A stretch of 64,000 bases of DNA. It comes from Trogon surrucura (Eukaryota > Chordata > Aves > Trogoniformes > Trogonidae). A program made the translations under genes and the position numbers. A model generated the notes under the pieces. That model did not search any database and had not been told where the DNA came from. It worked only from the letters and a program-made list of their open reading frames with translations. Each line of letters starts with the position of its first letter. Positions within the stretch are counted from its first letter, which is position 1. Shown here piece after piece: positions 1 through 37,577 of the stretch. The stretch is from the NCBI GenBank assembly GCA_020746105.1, contig CM036617.1, positions 160,464,912 through 160,528,911 on the forward strand, in the 5' to 3' direction.

Positions 1-378
1 GGATCCTAGTTCATTAATGTTTACAAATATTTAAAGGGTGAGTGTCACGAGGATGGAACCAGGCTCTTCTAGGTGACAACCAATGATAGGACAAGGAGTA
101 ATGGGCTGAAACTGGAACATAAGAGGTTCCGCTTAAACTCGAGAAGAAACTTCTTCTCAGTGAGGGTGACGGAACACTGGAACGGGCTGCCCAGAGAGGT
201 TGTGGAGTCTCCTTCTCTGGAGACATTCAAGACCTGCCTGGACACGTTCCTGTGTAGCATAATCTAGGCATTCCTGCTCTGGCATAATCTAGGCATTCCT
301 GCTCTGGCAGGGGGATTGGACTTGATGATCTTTCGAGGTCCCTTCCAATCCCTAACATTCTATGATTCTATGATTCTG
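1..378 (+). repeat. CR1 LINE, 3' part, + strand
   Basis: Typical CR1 3' end: gaagaaacttcttctcagtg, then ggctgcccagagaggttgtg, and a terminal attctatg octamer tail at about 356-378. The window starts inside the element. A segment of about 25 bp (cataatctaggcattcctgc...) is duplicated head to tail near 258-306. Confidence 0.93.
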
Positions 379-3300
379 TGCTGGAGTACAAACACCGACA
401 GTGATTAAGTTGCGTTGGTGTTTACGTGTGGTGAGTATTTGAGTAATGAGGCCCCAAATATTTTTATTTTTGCAGTATTTCCTGCACACGTTTTGGCCAT
501 GTAATTTACACGTGAACTGCTCAGGTGTAACAATGACAGGTGTGTCATAGCACTCTGTGTGGAGAAGAGTAGGGTGGACCTGACTCCTGGAGGTGGCGTC
601 ATGGTTGCCCACGTTCTTCCTCTGCCCTTGCTAACGTTTATGGCGTCCCCTTGGTTTCTGCTGTGAACAGGAGCAGTGATTGGCCCTCATGGTCTGTGGT
701 ACTGGTGCCCTTTTTTCCAGTCCAGTTTTATGGTTTCTCTGTTTTCAAGACTTCCTTGGAGATAAAACATCACTACGTGTTCCTGTCCTCCATTAAGCCC
801 GTCTTGGACATCCATTGGTAGGGTGTCTTCTATTGTTTTGATTGTGCTTGTAGAAAACAGACCAAATACCAGATAAAATTGTGCACGGTGGCTTATTTGG
901 TAGCTGAATTGGTAACTTACTTTCCTTTTCCCACTGGTTTACACTGAGTGCACTTTGCTACTGCTATCTCCTGAGAAAGTTTTATCTTTGATGCCTCCTT
1001 TGCTTTTACTAGCTGTTTTTTGATATCTGCCTGTGTTCATGCAGCTGCCTTCCAGTCTGTAGCATCTTGACTTATGTATTTCCTGTGAAATTCTTTTCCA
1101 GTGCTTGTTCATGTTTTCCTCATTCATACTTGTCAGTAATTTCTTTTTTTGAGTGTGGTGTCACATTTTAGGTCTTCCTCACAGAGCCGTCCTCTAACTT
1201 GCCAAGCTGTGTCTTTTTCCTCATCTTCAGTTTGATTTACCTTCTGTTTTTCTTCCACAAAGTTCACAGCTGTTGCTCTCCTTAGCATATTGCCTTTCTG
1301 ATATGTCCTCTTTGTGCCTTGTACTGTTGATTATGTAGTTGGAGTCATTTATGGAAATCCCCGTGGAACTGTAATTTTTGTCTGCTATCTGACCCAGGGC
1401 TTTTATTTGCATAAAAGGGAGGAAGTAAGTAAAGCATGCAAATACTTCTATTTCCGTAGAAAATGATAGTAGCTTAGCCTAGCGTGTCTTCGCTTCTCTT
1501 AAGAATCTGCTAATGAACTGTTTTTATGTAGTGAACCAAGATACCATCTCATTTCATCTTCTGTTCTAGCACACTTGCCTGTTTTACTTGTGGAGTCAGC
1601 TGCTCGAAGGAGAAAGTGTTGGTGGCACAGTCACCTCGCTTGTGTCCTGGTGTTACCTCCCCAGTATAGTGGGAAGGAAACTCTTAACTTCCTTAACTCC
1701 TCTGCTGTTTGCACAACCTGACACAAAGCAAGCAGGTATCGGTAATTCTAGCTCACGACAACATGACGTATCTACTGTTTTCCAGCCATCTTTCATGACT
1801 GTTTCCAGTTAGACCTCTGTCAGAACCTGTGTGCATCAGATTGGTTCCTTGTATCACTTCGGTGGCAAGACAGTTTGGAGGGCAATGACCTGTTAGGTCA
1901 CCCTGCTTCGTTCACCTTGTGAAAGTGCGATGTCATTGTTTGCTGGGCTGCTGCAAGCAGGATTGAATTGTTGCACCCAGGTCCTTTTGTTTTCCAGAGA
2001 CAAGAAACTTTGATTACTCTGGACTAAAGTGGGTGGGTTTCCCACCAACACTCTTAAAGCCCTGCTTGGTGAGAGAGATATCACAGGCTCTGAACCAAGT
2101 ACCCAAGTACTTTATAGGGTGCAGTACCTGCCTGAAACTCCATGCCTATGCTGGGAATTCGCATACAAAAAGCTTGTTCTCCTTTAATTGTGTTCGCTTT
2201 TAATACTGGCTTGTTTGACAGAAAACCTGATAGTGTGTGAACTGCTCTCCTTCATTTTTAAATGTTTCTCTGTGACTCAGGCACAACCCTGATTACAAAG
2301 AGACGTGCGGGAATGAATAAAGATTTTTAGATGTGGTAGGGACAGTAGAGGCATGGCTGATGGCAGTAGGGACTAATGAATGGCACCAGCACCAGGAGAT
2401 CCTGTTCCAGCCCTGCTGGGTGCTGTTTCACCTCCCTGTGCCTCAGGTGCCACACTTGTTCAAGTACAGCTGGCGATACTTCCTCCTCTTGTCAGAGTTG
2501 TTTGTTCATTGATCAGGAAAAAAAAAAAAATTACTATGAGAATATTGACCGCAGCTTGTGGGAGGCACAGGTTTCTGTTGGCCGCAGGAATTTAAAGAAA
2601 AAAATCAGGAAGCTCAGCTTTTTCAGGTCATCGCAAATGAACGGTGAGCCAGTGTGGATGGCACTGTGAGCATGATATACCTACAGGCAGTCATAGCAGA
2701 AATCAGCTTCCTTAGTTTTGATTTAGCTTAGATAAGCATTATACTTATATGGGTAAATCCAAAAGCAACAGTGACTTTTGAAGGGAATAGACAAAAATAC
2801 GTGTTAAAATTACCAGTACTGTAAGATGATGTTTTCCATAGGGATTGCATATAAATCTTTATATGAGGTGTTACAGCTTTTGCTACAGTTCCAGAGGCAG
2901 AGAAGCTTTATATTTTTTTTCCTAACTTAGTTTAGTTTACAATGAAATAAAATGGAAGATGGAAGTGGTCAAAGATACGTAATTAATTTAGCATTACTTG
3001 CCTTTTTTATTGAGGAAGAGATAATCTGAAGTTTACTTTTGCTTAATTTATCCAGGTTGTTCAGTTTAAGCCGACCGAGTACATACTGTAGATGTTCTAG
3101 AAATATTTGAGGTCAGCATGTGATGTTACGCTCACAGAAAAACATTCCTATTAGTGCTAATTAGAGCAACCTGGCTAATTCCTATATGGTTTACTGTAAA
3201 CAATCGCATAAGAAAAGAGTAAAGGCTGAAGACTTTCTAGGGCAAGTATCAGTTGTCTGATACTGCTAAGGACTTTGGTAGTGAGCTCTCTACTAGGAAA

Positions 3301-6300
3301 GTATGCGAGAAAGCGCGTGTCCTGTTGGAGTGGGGTTTCAAGTTCCATGCAGAAGCATGTCTTGTAGGGCTTTTCATAACAAGCCAAGAAGTACCGTGAT
3401 GTCCCTGTTGACATCGATAAAGTAAAATACCTTCTCATATTACAGTTGGACTTTCATGGTAGCTGCATGGAGACTTAGAAAAGCAAAAGAGAGAGAAATG
3501 CCTGGAAATAGAAATTACTTCTTTTGCTAGGAAATAGGACCTGAGGTCAGTTTCAGAATCCCTTTTGCAGACTATCAGGATGTGGTAGGTTGTGAGCTTG
3601 AGTGCCTGGTTGTGTAGGGGCTGGGAAGGAGGTCTTTCAGTGTTGAGCTTCTTGCCCTGTGTTAGCGACTCTTCTCATTCTTGGATGCAAAGGTGGTGGA
3701 TTGCAGCCCTCATAGTGCTGATCCATCTCACGTGAAGAGCAAAGTAGAGGGTGTTGATGAATCAGTCCTCAGATGTTCAATGGAAAATTGAGCTGAAAGG
3801 GGTGAATTTTATCACTTGAGGTCTTCGTTTAGATGGGAGCTTCTCCCTTGGGTATAGAGAGCTTTGAATCAGACCTTCAGATGTCACTTGGAAGTTTGTT
3901 GTTTAATCTGGCATTCGTCATTCTTCTGCCAGTATTTCTTCTTTGGCTTGTCTTGGTTTTGTAATTCCTACCCTGCTTTATAGAGGTTAGATTAAAAGGT
4001 CTCAGATTTTTATTGTCCTTTGCAAAGACAGCGCTGTGAAGCTTTCTGTCATTTTCTGCCTTAGCATGAAATGTTAACTGTGTTTGATTTGCTAAGAATG
4101 ACAGTTTTCTTCACCTCTGGCTTAGAAAACTTAACACTTAGGTTGAAAAGTTCCCAGAAGAAAATTTGTTTCTACATGTTTTGCCACTTACGAAGATGGT
4201 TTTAGATGCCTTTTATACTCAAGCAGTTGTTTTCGTGAAGGAGATAATTTTTTTTGAGTAACACTACGGACCGCAGTCCAGGACACTCTTAACAAATCTG
4301 TGCCCAAGTAGAGCCCCCCAATTTCTGTTTCTGTACCCTGTTTCAGCTAAGTACAAAGTTAACATATTCCACATTATGTCTTGATGTTGATCCCATTCAA
4401 GCTATGCTTCCTTTAAATGGAGGAAGTCTTAGGCTCTTAGATACCAAAAGCAGGTTAACAAGAATACAATGAAAACTAAAGCACACTTTACTTTTTTACT
4501 TGTCAGTCTTAAAGCTTGGTGGTTTTTGCATATCAGAACAAGTTGGAATCAAACTTTGCATGTAACACCCTGTTCACATTTGTTCATGAATTCCATATGC
4601 TTAGGCAAATGAGTGTGGAAAAGGACGCCAGTGAGCCAAATCACACAACTAGTCTCATAGTGAAGTTAGGGCTGGTCTGGATCAGCTCTCATTTATGTCA
4701 ATACTGAGGGATTGCTAAGAAAAATGCAGTAACTTGGTAAAGTAACTCTCACCAGTGGCTTTAAGGGCTTCTTGGTCAGACATGGAGAGAGCATAAAGCC
4801 AGGAAAACCTGTGCATTGCTTTCTGATGGAATGCTTTCTGTCACAATAAATTCAAACACTTAAACACCTTTTGGACATTTCAGCAATATGTCAGGCAAGT
4901 CACTGTCAGAGCCAGCGGAGGATTGAGGCTGTTTTCTGGGCTTACGCATCTGGTGCTTTCTTTGTGTGGTGTGAAAACTGCATGTGTGGAAAGCCAAGCA
5001 GATAATAAAACAGACTTGTGATCCAAGGAGAAAAGGATGAAGCGATTTCACTGTTCAGTCTCGTCTGTTAATGTTTGTACACTCTGCAGGTGAAGGAGCT
5101 ATTTTAACGCTCCGTTCTTTGTGTTTCTCTTGAACTGCACCAAACAGGTAAGGGAGCAAGGAGTCTTAAGGACTGAGTGCATAGCTTACTCTTTCTTAAT
5201 TTCTCCCTCCTCAGCACTTGCATATGCAGACAGTGTAGGAAAAAAAAGGCTCTAGCCCCAGGAAAGAAGCATGTTTCTGTGCCATTGGTGGAGTGTTTTT
5301 GTTTCTTCCACTTACTGTGGAACTTTTTCCTTGCAGGCTAGATTTATGACCCATACAGAGTATCTACAACTGTTGCAAGGTTCTGCTTCTATAAGTAGAT
5401 GCAAAAGATGCACCTTCTGGGTCTTGTTTTATGAATATTTCACAATTAGGAGAGAAAGTAAAGACTTTAGCTGTGTAATTGCCATGCAGCGATCAATCAT
5501 GCTGCTTTACACACAGTTAAGGACTAGTAGCTAATGTCAGAGAGAAGACTAGAGGTACCTGTAATTGAGTGTAACATATATCTTGATCCCGTGTGTAGGC
5601 AGCAGGATTTACGGCTCACACATACCAGCCCTCAGAAGTAGCATTCATGCAACATCAGTGGTCCACTCTCAATTAACAGCACTTGCCAGTGAGCGCTGAA
5701 TTCTGTGTGTGTAAATTACGTTGGGTTGACCTGTCTTAACGTTACAGACTTGTCACGGGTTCAGACTTGGGCTGAGTTCAGATGAGGAGGCAAATGTACC
5801 TCTAAGCTATCTTTATACTTTCTCTGACAGGGCAGCCAAGCGCTGAATCAGCACTTGGAAAGAAAGAGAATAGCTACAGGGCTGTGCTAGTTTATCCTGT
5901 CAAAGGTACCAGTGGTTCTTGGCCAGGATCACTAGAGCACAGCACACACAGCCCTTATCTAACCAAGCTCTGACACATCTACAGTAGCCAACTCCATCGC
6001 TTCTCTTGATCAGCTGTAAGGCTTCACTGTCTCTGTCACGGCAGAAAATAAAGCGTGTGAGGTAGGTTGAAGGTGTAACACTGAAGTACAGTTTCTAAGT
6101 AAGGTTTTTCAATATCCGCCCACTGATCCTGGCCCTCAGGGAATCGCGTGTGTGTGTTGTGATTCATGTAGGGGCAAAGCAGATTTAAGAAGTTCTCATC
6201 CCTCCCTGCATCCTGCCCCAGGTTTACATTCCTTTCCAGTTTTGTCAGTTTAGCTGATTGCAAGGCAGCGTCTCAGCTTGGATCTGTGATACGATCCAGG

Positions 6301-7997
6301 CCGGAAGTGTATATTTTAAAGGCTTGGGGTTTTTTCCTGTGTCATAATCTGGATGATATAATGTCTCTGTTACCATCACTTCCAAATGGTTGAGTTTATG
6401 CAATGGAGGAGGTAGTGACTTATGTTTAAAAGGCAGAAATGGACAAATCTAAGAGAGAGAAAAGCTGCAAGTTTCTCCACCTAAAAAGCTAACTTTAGCA
6501 TAAACATTCGTCGTCATATGAAGTAGCCTGTACTTCTTAGATGCCTGAAGGCAGCAAAGCAAGTTATGTGCTTGTTCATAAGTATTAAAAAATTAGAGGC
6601 ATCTTCTGGACTACTGGAGTAGAGACAACTATTTATTATTTACATTGTTTGTCAAAAATATAAAGGATATTCTTGTTGATAATGTCCTTCCGTGTGATAC
6701 AGAAAATCTAGGTAAATCAGCAAAGACCTTTGCCTTGAAGTGTCGCTTACAGACCTTCATGGGGAGTAGCTGAAGGGCAGGTGTTTTCCATGGGTCCTCA
6801 TGTCCTGCCTTGACAGCCCATTGAATCCCTTGGGTGGGCCCTGCTTTTGCAGAGTAAGGCAATTCTTATCCTGGAGCAGTTCTGCTCTCAAAGCTGGTCT
6901 GAGCTGTTGTGTTGGGCTGGGCACGTTCCTGCCTGGTCGAGGCTTTCTGAACCCAGTCGTGTCTTTTTTCACCCCCGCCAGAAGTTACACAACCAACAGT
7001 CAAAAGTTCAGAGGCCTGGGTAGCTCAGAGTGGACTTTGCTTTGTGCAGAAGCTCACTCCCAGTAAGGAAGGATATGGATTAAAAATACCACAGTTGTTT
7101 CACTGTGGGGTTTTTTTTTTCTCTGCTTAAGAAATGATAGTGAGGTTTAGTGTAGGCTGCTTCAGAAAAGGATTCAGGTAAATTCTAAAAAAGGTGGGGT
7201 TTTCGTTTGGTTGATTTTGTTGGTTTGGTTTTTTTGGTGTTTTTTTTTTTTTCTGTTTTAACAAGCTGCAGAGCAAAACTGACAGTTTTTCTGCTACCAA
7301 TGGGAGGGATTTTGCTGCCTCCTCTTCCTCTACGCAGTCCCGTGTGGGTATGCCTTCTGCCTGGCACCGGTTGCGTTGCTTATGGGATCCTTCCCTGCAC
7401 TGGGTGAGCTTGTTAGGCTGCTGGGAAACTGTCTACATCTCTTCTTCTCTGGGGTTACTTTTCTCTTAGGTTAGTGAGTTGAGTTAGCTCCTGTAAGGGT
7501 CTCTTGACTGCCAGAGCTGGTGCCAAGTACACAGACAGCAAGAAGAATTAAAAAAGCCGTGTGGTAGAGGAGAATCAGCTTATCCTCTTTCGATAGCAGT
7601 GATACACCCTGTGTCAAGGAGCACTTGGCAGGTTGTAGGGGAGGTAGGACTCAACAGGCACCGTCTTCTAGATTGCGACTAACAAAAGCCCAAAGATGGC
7701 AGCAGTGCAGATCACTGGATCTTCCTGCGATGGCTGTTGAGTTGCTACAGACTTGCCAAAGTAATGCTGACCCTTAGGGGCACTACATCTCTGAGGACTA
7801 CCCAGAGCGGCTCCGTGGTCCAGATTTCTCCTTTAGCAGTTTTGTTATGATCAAAAGTATCTGCTGATTGATTTCTGGGAAGTATTGATTCACCTGGACT
7901 GTGAGTAATTGTCACTGCCGTTAATGGATGGAATTTTATGGGGAGCAAGCACGTGACGCTCAGAGCATTTTCTGCTTTGTCATCCTGCCTCTGGCAG
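379..7997. other. Upstream non-coding sequence, no gene recognised
   Basis: AT-rich sequence with only short stop-bounded open frames. It holds an A run near 2519-2530 and T-rich tracts near 7110 and 7240. I found no first exon of the expected form (ATG-Ser-Cys-Glu with a phase-1 donor). It may be the 5' intron of TXNRD1 or intergenic. Confidence 0.5.
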
Positions 7998-8093
7998 GTT
8001 GCCCGAACCAACAAGGGAGAGGCCCCGAGCGGCGGCGGCAGCAAGAGGAGCAGCAGCAGCCTGCGTACGAACTCTTTCAAGTCTCTGCCAGAG
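7998..8093 (+). CDS. Candidate N-terminal isoform exon, possibly TXNRD1
   Basis: A short GC-rich block in AT-rich surroundings. It follows a good acceptor (pyrimidine-rich, ctctggcag ending at 7997) and is open for 32 codons: VARTNKGEAPSGGGSKRSSS followed by SLRTNSFKSLPE. The possible donor at 8094 is poor (gttgtg). The order T-KG, GG, KRS and KSLPE vaguely recalls the human long-isoform N-terminus (TKG, RRRS, KTLPE); this is a weak memory-based likeness. The phase does not join directly to the exon at 9648, so another exon would be needed between them. It could also be a chance GC-rich stretch. Confidence 0.3.
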
Positions 8094-9479
8094 GTTGTGG
8101 TTGCCTTTGGGTTTGGGGGCTATTGCTAAAGCTAGGCACCTCTAGCACAGATCTACCTGGAAAGAATTGGGAGATGTTTATATGAATGCCTGTGTTGTCT
8201 AATGACCAGATTTTTATCTGGTTGGAGATACAGTTTTAGGTGAACATTCCTGAGTTTGTTCAAACTTGTTATAGGAGTAAAATACAGGGCTTCAGTTGCT
8301 TCAGGCATGTGCAGGATTGTAGCTTTCATAACATATTGAAGAAAATAATTATCCTTTGTGAAGATTGTGACCAGTGTTCAAAACACTGATCAGTGGTTCA
8401 CTGGTCACTGGTTCACTGGTCACTTTTTTTGCTTTATTTTTTCACATACATTTGTATATACACAGGTAATTCCTGTGTTCCTTCCCCAAGCTAGATTAGG
8501 CCAAGTATTATCCCTCACTAATATTACAAAGGTTCCCAATACCTTTGGGAAATAAAAGAAATTTATCCCCAGGTTTCAGAGAGGGAATCAGAGGTTACAA
8601 GATTCCAGACCGATTTTCAGTGACTGCTTTATTGCAGTGTGCATGTCTGGGTAAATGCTCTTCAGGTTTGTGAACTCGGTGCCCAAGGAATGTCCATGCA
8701 TTCAGTATGGCTGTTTGTCCAAGTATGTGCACGTGTCAGAGTTTGCTAATTAATGCTGGTTGGGCAGTGCAAAGTATGTATGTGATTAAGTACAAACAAC
8801 TGTGTACTGACCCATTTTTTTGGAAATTAACGTAACTCAAGAGTTATGTGGAGGAAAGCAAAGGTGATAACGATTTCCAGTCAAGTATTAGATATTCTTT
8901 TTTCTTCTTTTTCTATGCCATGTCAAATGAAATATCACCATGTGTAAAGATGTTATTTTTTCCCTTTCCACTAATATGCTTAACCTTTTCTGTTGGAGAT
9001 AGATAACTCTTCAATCTATGTAAAAAATCAGTTATGATCAGTAGGCAAACAGATCTTTTCCAGACTTTTGAATACATTTATTTATAGTATAAGCAATACC
9101 GTATGGCAGAAATTATTTGGGGGCAAGGGGAGGGAGAGTGTTGCTTGGAAAAAACATGTATGTCAATAAATTGAACTGAAATAAATTCCCTGGGAACTAA
9201 CTGCAGGAGAAAAATAAAAACTTCTAATTCATTTAAAAAATAGGAGACTGAGAAAAAAGTGACAGCACATCAGCATAAGAAAATCACTTTCTGGACAAGA
9301 AAGGTAAAAATCATCATTTTCCTTTAAGACTGAAGTTTCAGACTTAGCCTCAGCAAGTCTTATTTCCTCACTTTGTTCCAAGCGTATTGTTAGATTGGCA
9401 GAAGATATTGAAATCCCAGCCAACACTCATATGGGATTTTGTTAAAGAGAAAAATATTGCAAGTCATCCTAGCTTTGCA
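8094..9479. other. Non-coding sequence upstream of the exon at 9648
   Basis: AT-rich. It holds a short tandem of ggttcactggtcact near 8394-8425. No exon encoding a glutaredoxin CxxC active site was found here. Confidence 0.5.
8394..8425. repeat. Short tandem repeat, about 14-bp unit
   Basis: Two and a bit copies of ggttcactggtcact, which is itself partly self-complementary (agtg/cact). Confidence 0.7.
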
Positions 9480-9640
9480 AATGACTCATCAGTGGCCTTA
9501 GGAAACACTCCCCTGAGACAGGCATGCCGCTGATGAGGAAGCCGTGAAGCTGCAAGGCCACGCCCCCAGGCAATTTCGCTTGAGGAACGCGGTCTTCATA
9601 AAGGACGTCTCTCCAGACACTACGTTATTTTATTCTTTAC
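9480..9640 (+). promoter_or_regulatory. Possible internal TXNRD1 promoter
   Basis: Just upstream of the exon at 9648 lie a TGACTCA AP-1/ARE-like site (9482-9488), a ccacgccccc GC/CACCC box (9558-9567) and a TATA-like cataaagg (9597-9604). The block is richer in G+C than its surroundings. Human TXNRD1 is controlled by NRF2 through an ARE. A transcript starting near 9625 would carry the four-codon upstream ORF at 9741 and then start at 11363. No direct evidence of transcription can be seen. Confidence 0.3.
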
Positions 9641-9647
9641 TTGACAG

Positions 9648-36074
<26,427 letters not shown>

Positions 36075-36970
36075 AGACCCCCCATTCTTGTTATTGCCAG
36101 AGACTGACTTTCATCACGGTGCCTGACTCACGCAATTCAGAAGGGAGGTTTTGGGAGAAGTCGGCAGAAGCGTGTGGATGCTCTCTCCTAACGGGGGCGT
36201 TCGGTCACCCCGAGGAGAGGAGCCCTGTGGGAGTTGGTCACTTTTGGTGATTGGCTGGCAATGAGCAACGCAATGGGGGCAATGCCTGTGGAGCTGGTGC
36301 TTAGCAGAGCGTTTCACCAACGCTTTCATGAAGTCATAGCCTGAAGCCGGCATCGCCTGGTGGGCAGTGACGGAAGAACTGCTGGCACAGCCGAACAACA
36401 ACTGTTTACTTTGGGGTTTATTCCACTCTAGTTTCTTACCTGAACAAAGAACTTCCGAACTCAAGAGAATCACCACAAGTTCAGACAATTGTGTGGCGCC
36501 CCTGTGTACTAAGGTACAGCACAGCAATTGCGAGGTCACCTCGCGAGGGTGTGTTTTGCCAGTTCACGTGCCTGCGGAGAGGAAATCGCATGTACGTGTT
36601 TGATCGTGAGGAAGAAGATAGCCTTGGAAAAAAGGTTTAGTACCATCTAGAGTAATGTATTTCTTGGCTTCCAAACTGACGCCGTTGTGACTTTTTATTT
36701 TAGAGAAACTTAGTTGTGAAAATGTTCTCCTTAGCGAGAAGGGAAAATACTTTTTATTAAGGCCTTGTTATACAGAAAGTTGTGGTTGATTTTTTTTTCC
36801 CCCTCAAAGTAACAACCATGCACATAACATGGATGTGATCTGATTAGCTTTGTCTTGCGGCCTGTGTGATTGTAATTAATGCGATTTGAAACTGACAGAA
36901 TTCCAGTGTGGAATGAATTATGCTTCAAAGAGCTCTGTGCAACTTTATTAAATTAGAAAAAATTCTCCCT
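36075..36970 (+). other. TXNRD1: TXNRD1 3'UTR (end uncertain)
   Basis: Sequence after the stop at 36074, holding the SECIS element. An ATTAAA at 36947-36952 is the first plausible polyadenylation signal. AATAAA at 37440-37445 (inside an LTR fragment) and 37915-37920 are alternatives, so the true end could be up to 1 kb further on. Confidence 0.55.
36323..36376 (+). promoter_or_regulatory. SECIS element in the TXNRD1 3'UTR
   Basis: The stem-loop directs selenocysteine insertion at the upstream TGA. The core ATGA (36328-36331) is followed 12 nt later by the apical AA (36344-36345), then TGAC at 36368-36371. Bases 36323-36327 (CTTTC) pair with 36372-36376 (GGAAG) as the basal helix. The order and spacing, and the surrounding ATGAAGTCA and GAACTG, match the human TXNRD1 SECIS as I remember it. 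The upper helix was only checked by eye and looks weak. Confidence 0.88.
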
Positions 36971-37321
36971 TTCTAGGTGCGCTATTATACCCTGCACTGT
37001 TTCAGATCTAAATCGCCACTTTGAATACAGCAATATTGAGACTTTCTCTCAGATCAGTGGGCCTGGAGAATCAAAAAAAAACCCCAACCAAACAACACCC
37101 CCCAAAACAAACAAGCTAACAAACCCCCCACCCAACCTCCAGAAACCAGTAGTGGAAAATCTTCTGTGTAGATATGACCTAAAAATTGCATTTACTTCCA
37201 TGTGTGCTCTGGTTTATATTTAATTAAGAAAACATTAATTGTAAAACAGAGGTTTCCGTGGAAAATAACAAATTCTTGAATATTTCTCCTGTGTTGGATA
37301 AACTGCATGCATATTCTTAAA

Positions 37322-37577
37322 GGATTGGGGTTGGGCTGGCCACTGATCACTGACAGATGCTCTCTAACCCCTTTCCCTCCCCAGAATGGGAAGGAAAAGG
37401 GAATGAGGCAGAGAGACTTACAGGCTGGAAAAGCTACCTTTAATAAAACCCTAATAGTACTAACAAGGAAATAATTAAAATAATGAGCTCTATACAAAAC
37501 CAATATCGAACCCAACTCCCCACCCAATAGCAGTCACCACTGATGCTGCCTGGTTCTGTTTAGCTCAAACCAGGACA
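37322..37577 (+). mobile_element. ERVL-type LTR fragment, 5'-truncated
   Basis: Contains ctggccactgatcactgaca, cagaatgggaaggaaaaggg and gaggcagagagacttacagg, and ends in caaaccaggaca, all as in a bird LTR family related to the one at 13018. The 5' terminus is not recognisable and no target duplication was found. An AATAAA lies at 37440-37445. Confidence 0.65.

Noticed and set aside
5754..5960. TGTCACGGGTTCAGACTTGG considered as an LTR start
   Set aside because: Only the first dozen bases resemble LTR termini; no matching end, duplication or internal LTR sequence was found.
6799..7066. Open frame starting Met-Ser-Cys, considered as the TXNRD1 first exon (expected MSCE)
   Set aside because: The next residues and the absence of a phase-1 donor after the fourth codon do not fit.
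9605..9647. Frame upstream of the 9648 exon reads YFILYLTEG, recalling YFVLELDQTEDG of the glutaredoxin domain
   Set aside because: The bases form an excellent polypyrimidine tract and acceptor, and the human gene has an intron at this place, so the likeness is probably chance translation of the tract.
36323..36376. Another ATGA at 36262 considered as the SECIS core
   Set aside because: Its spacing to AA and GA is wrong, while 36328 fits the consensus spacing and flanking sequence of the known TXNRD1 SECIS.
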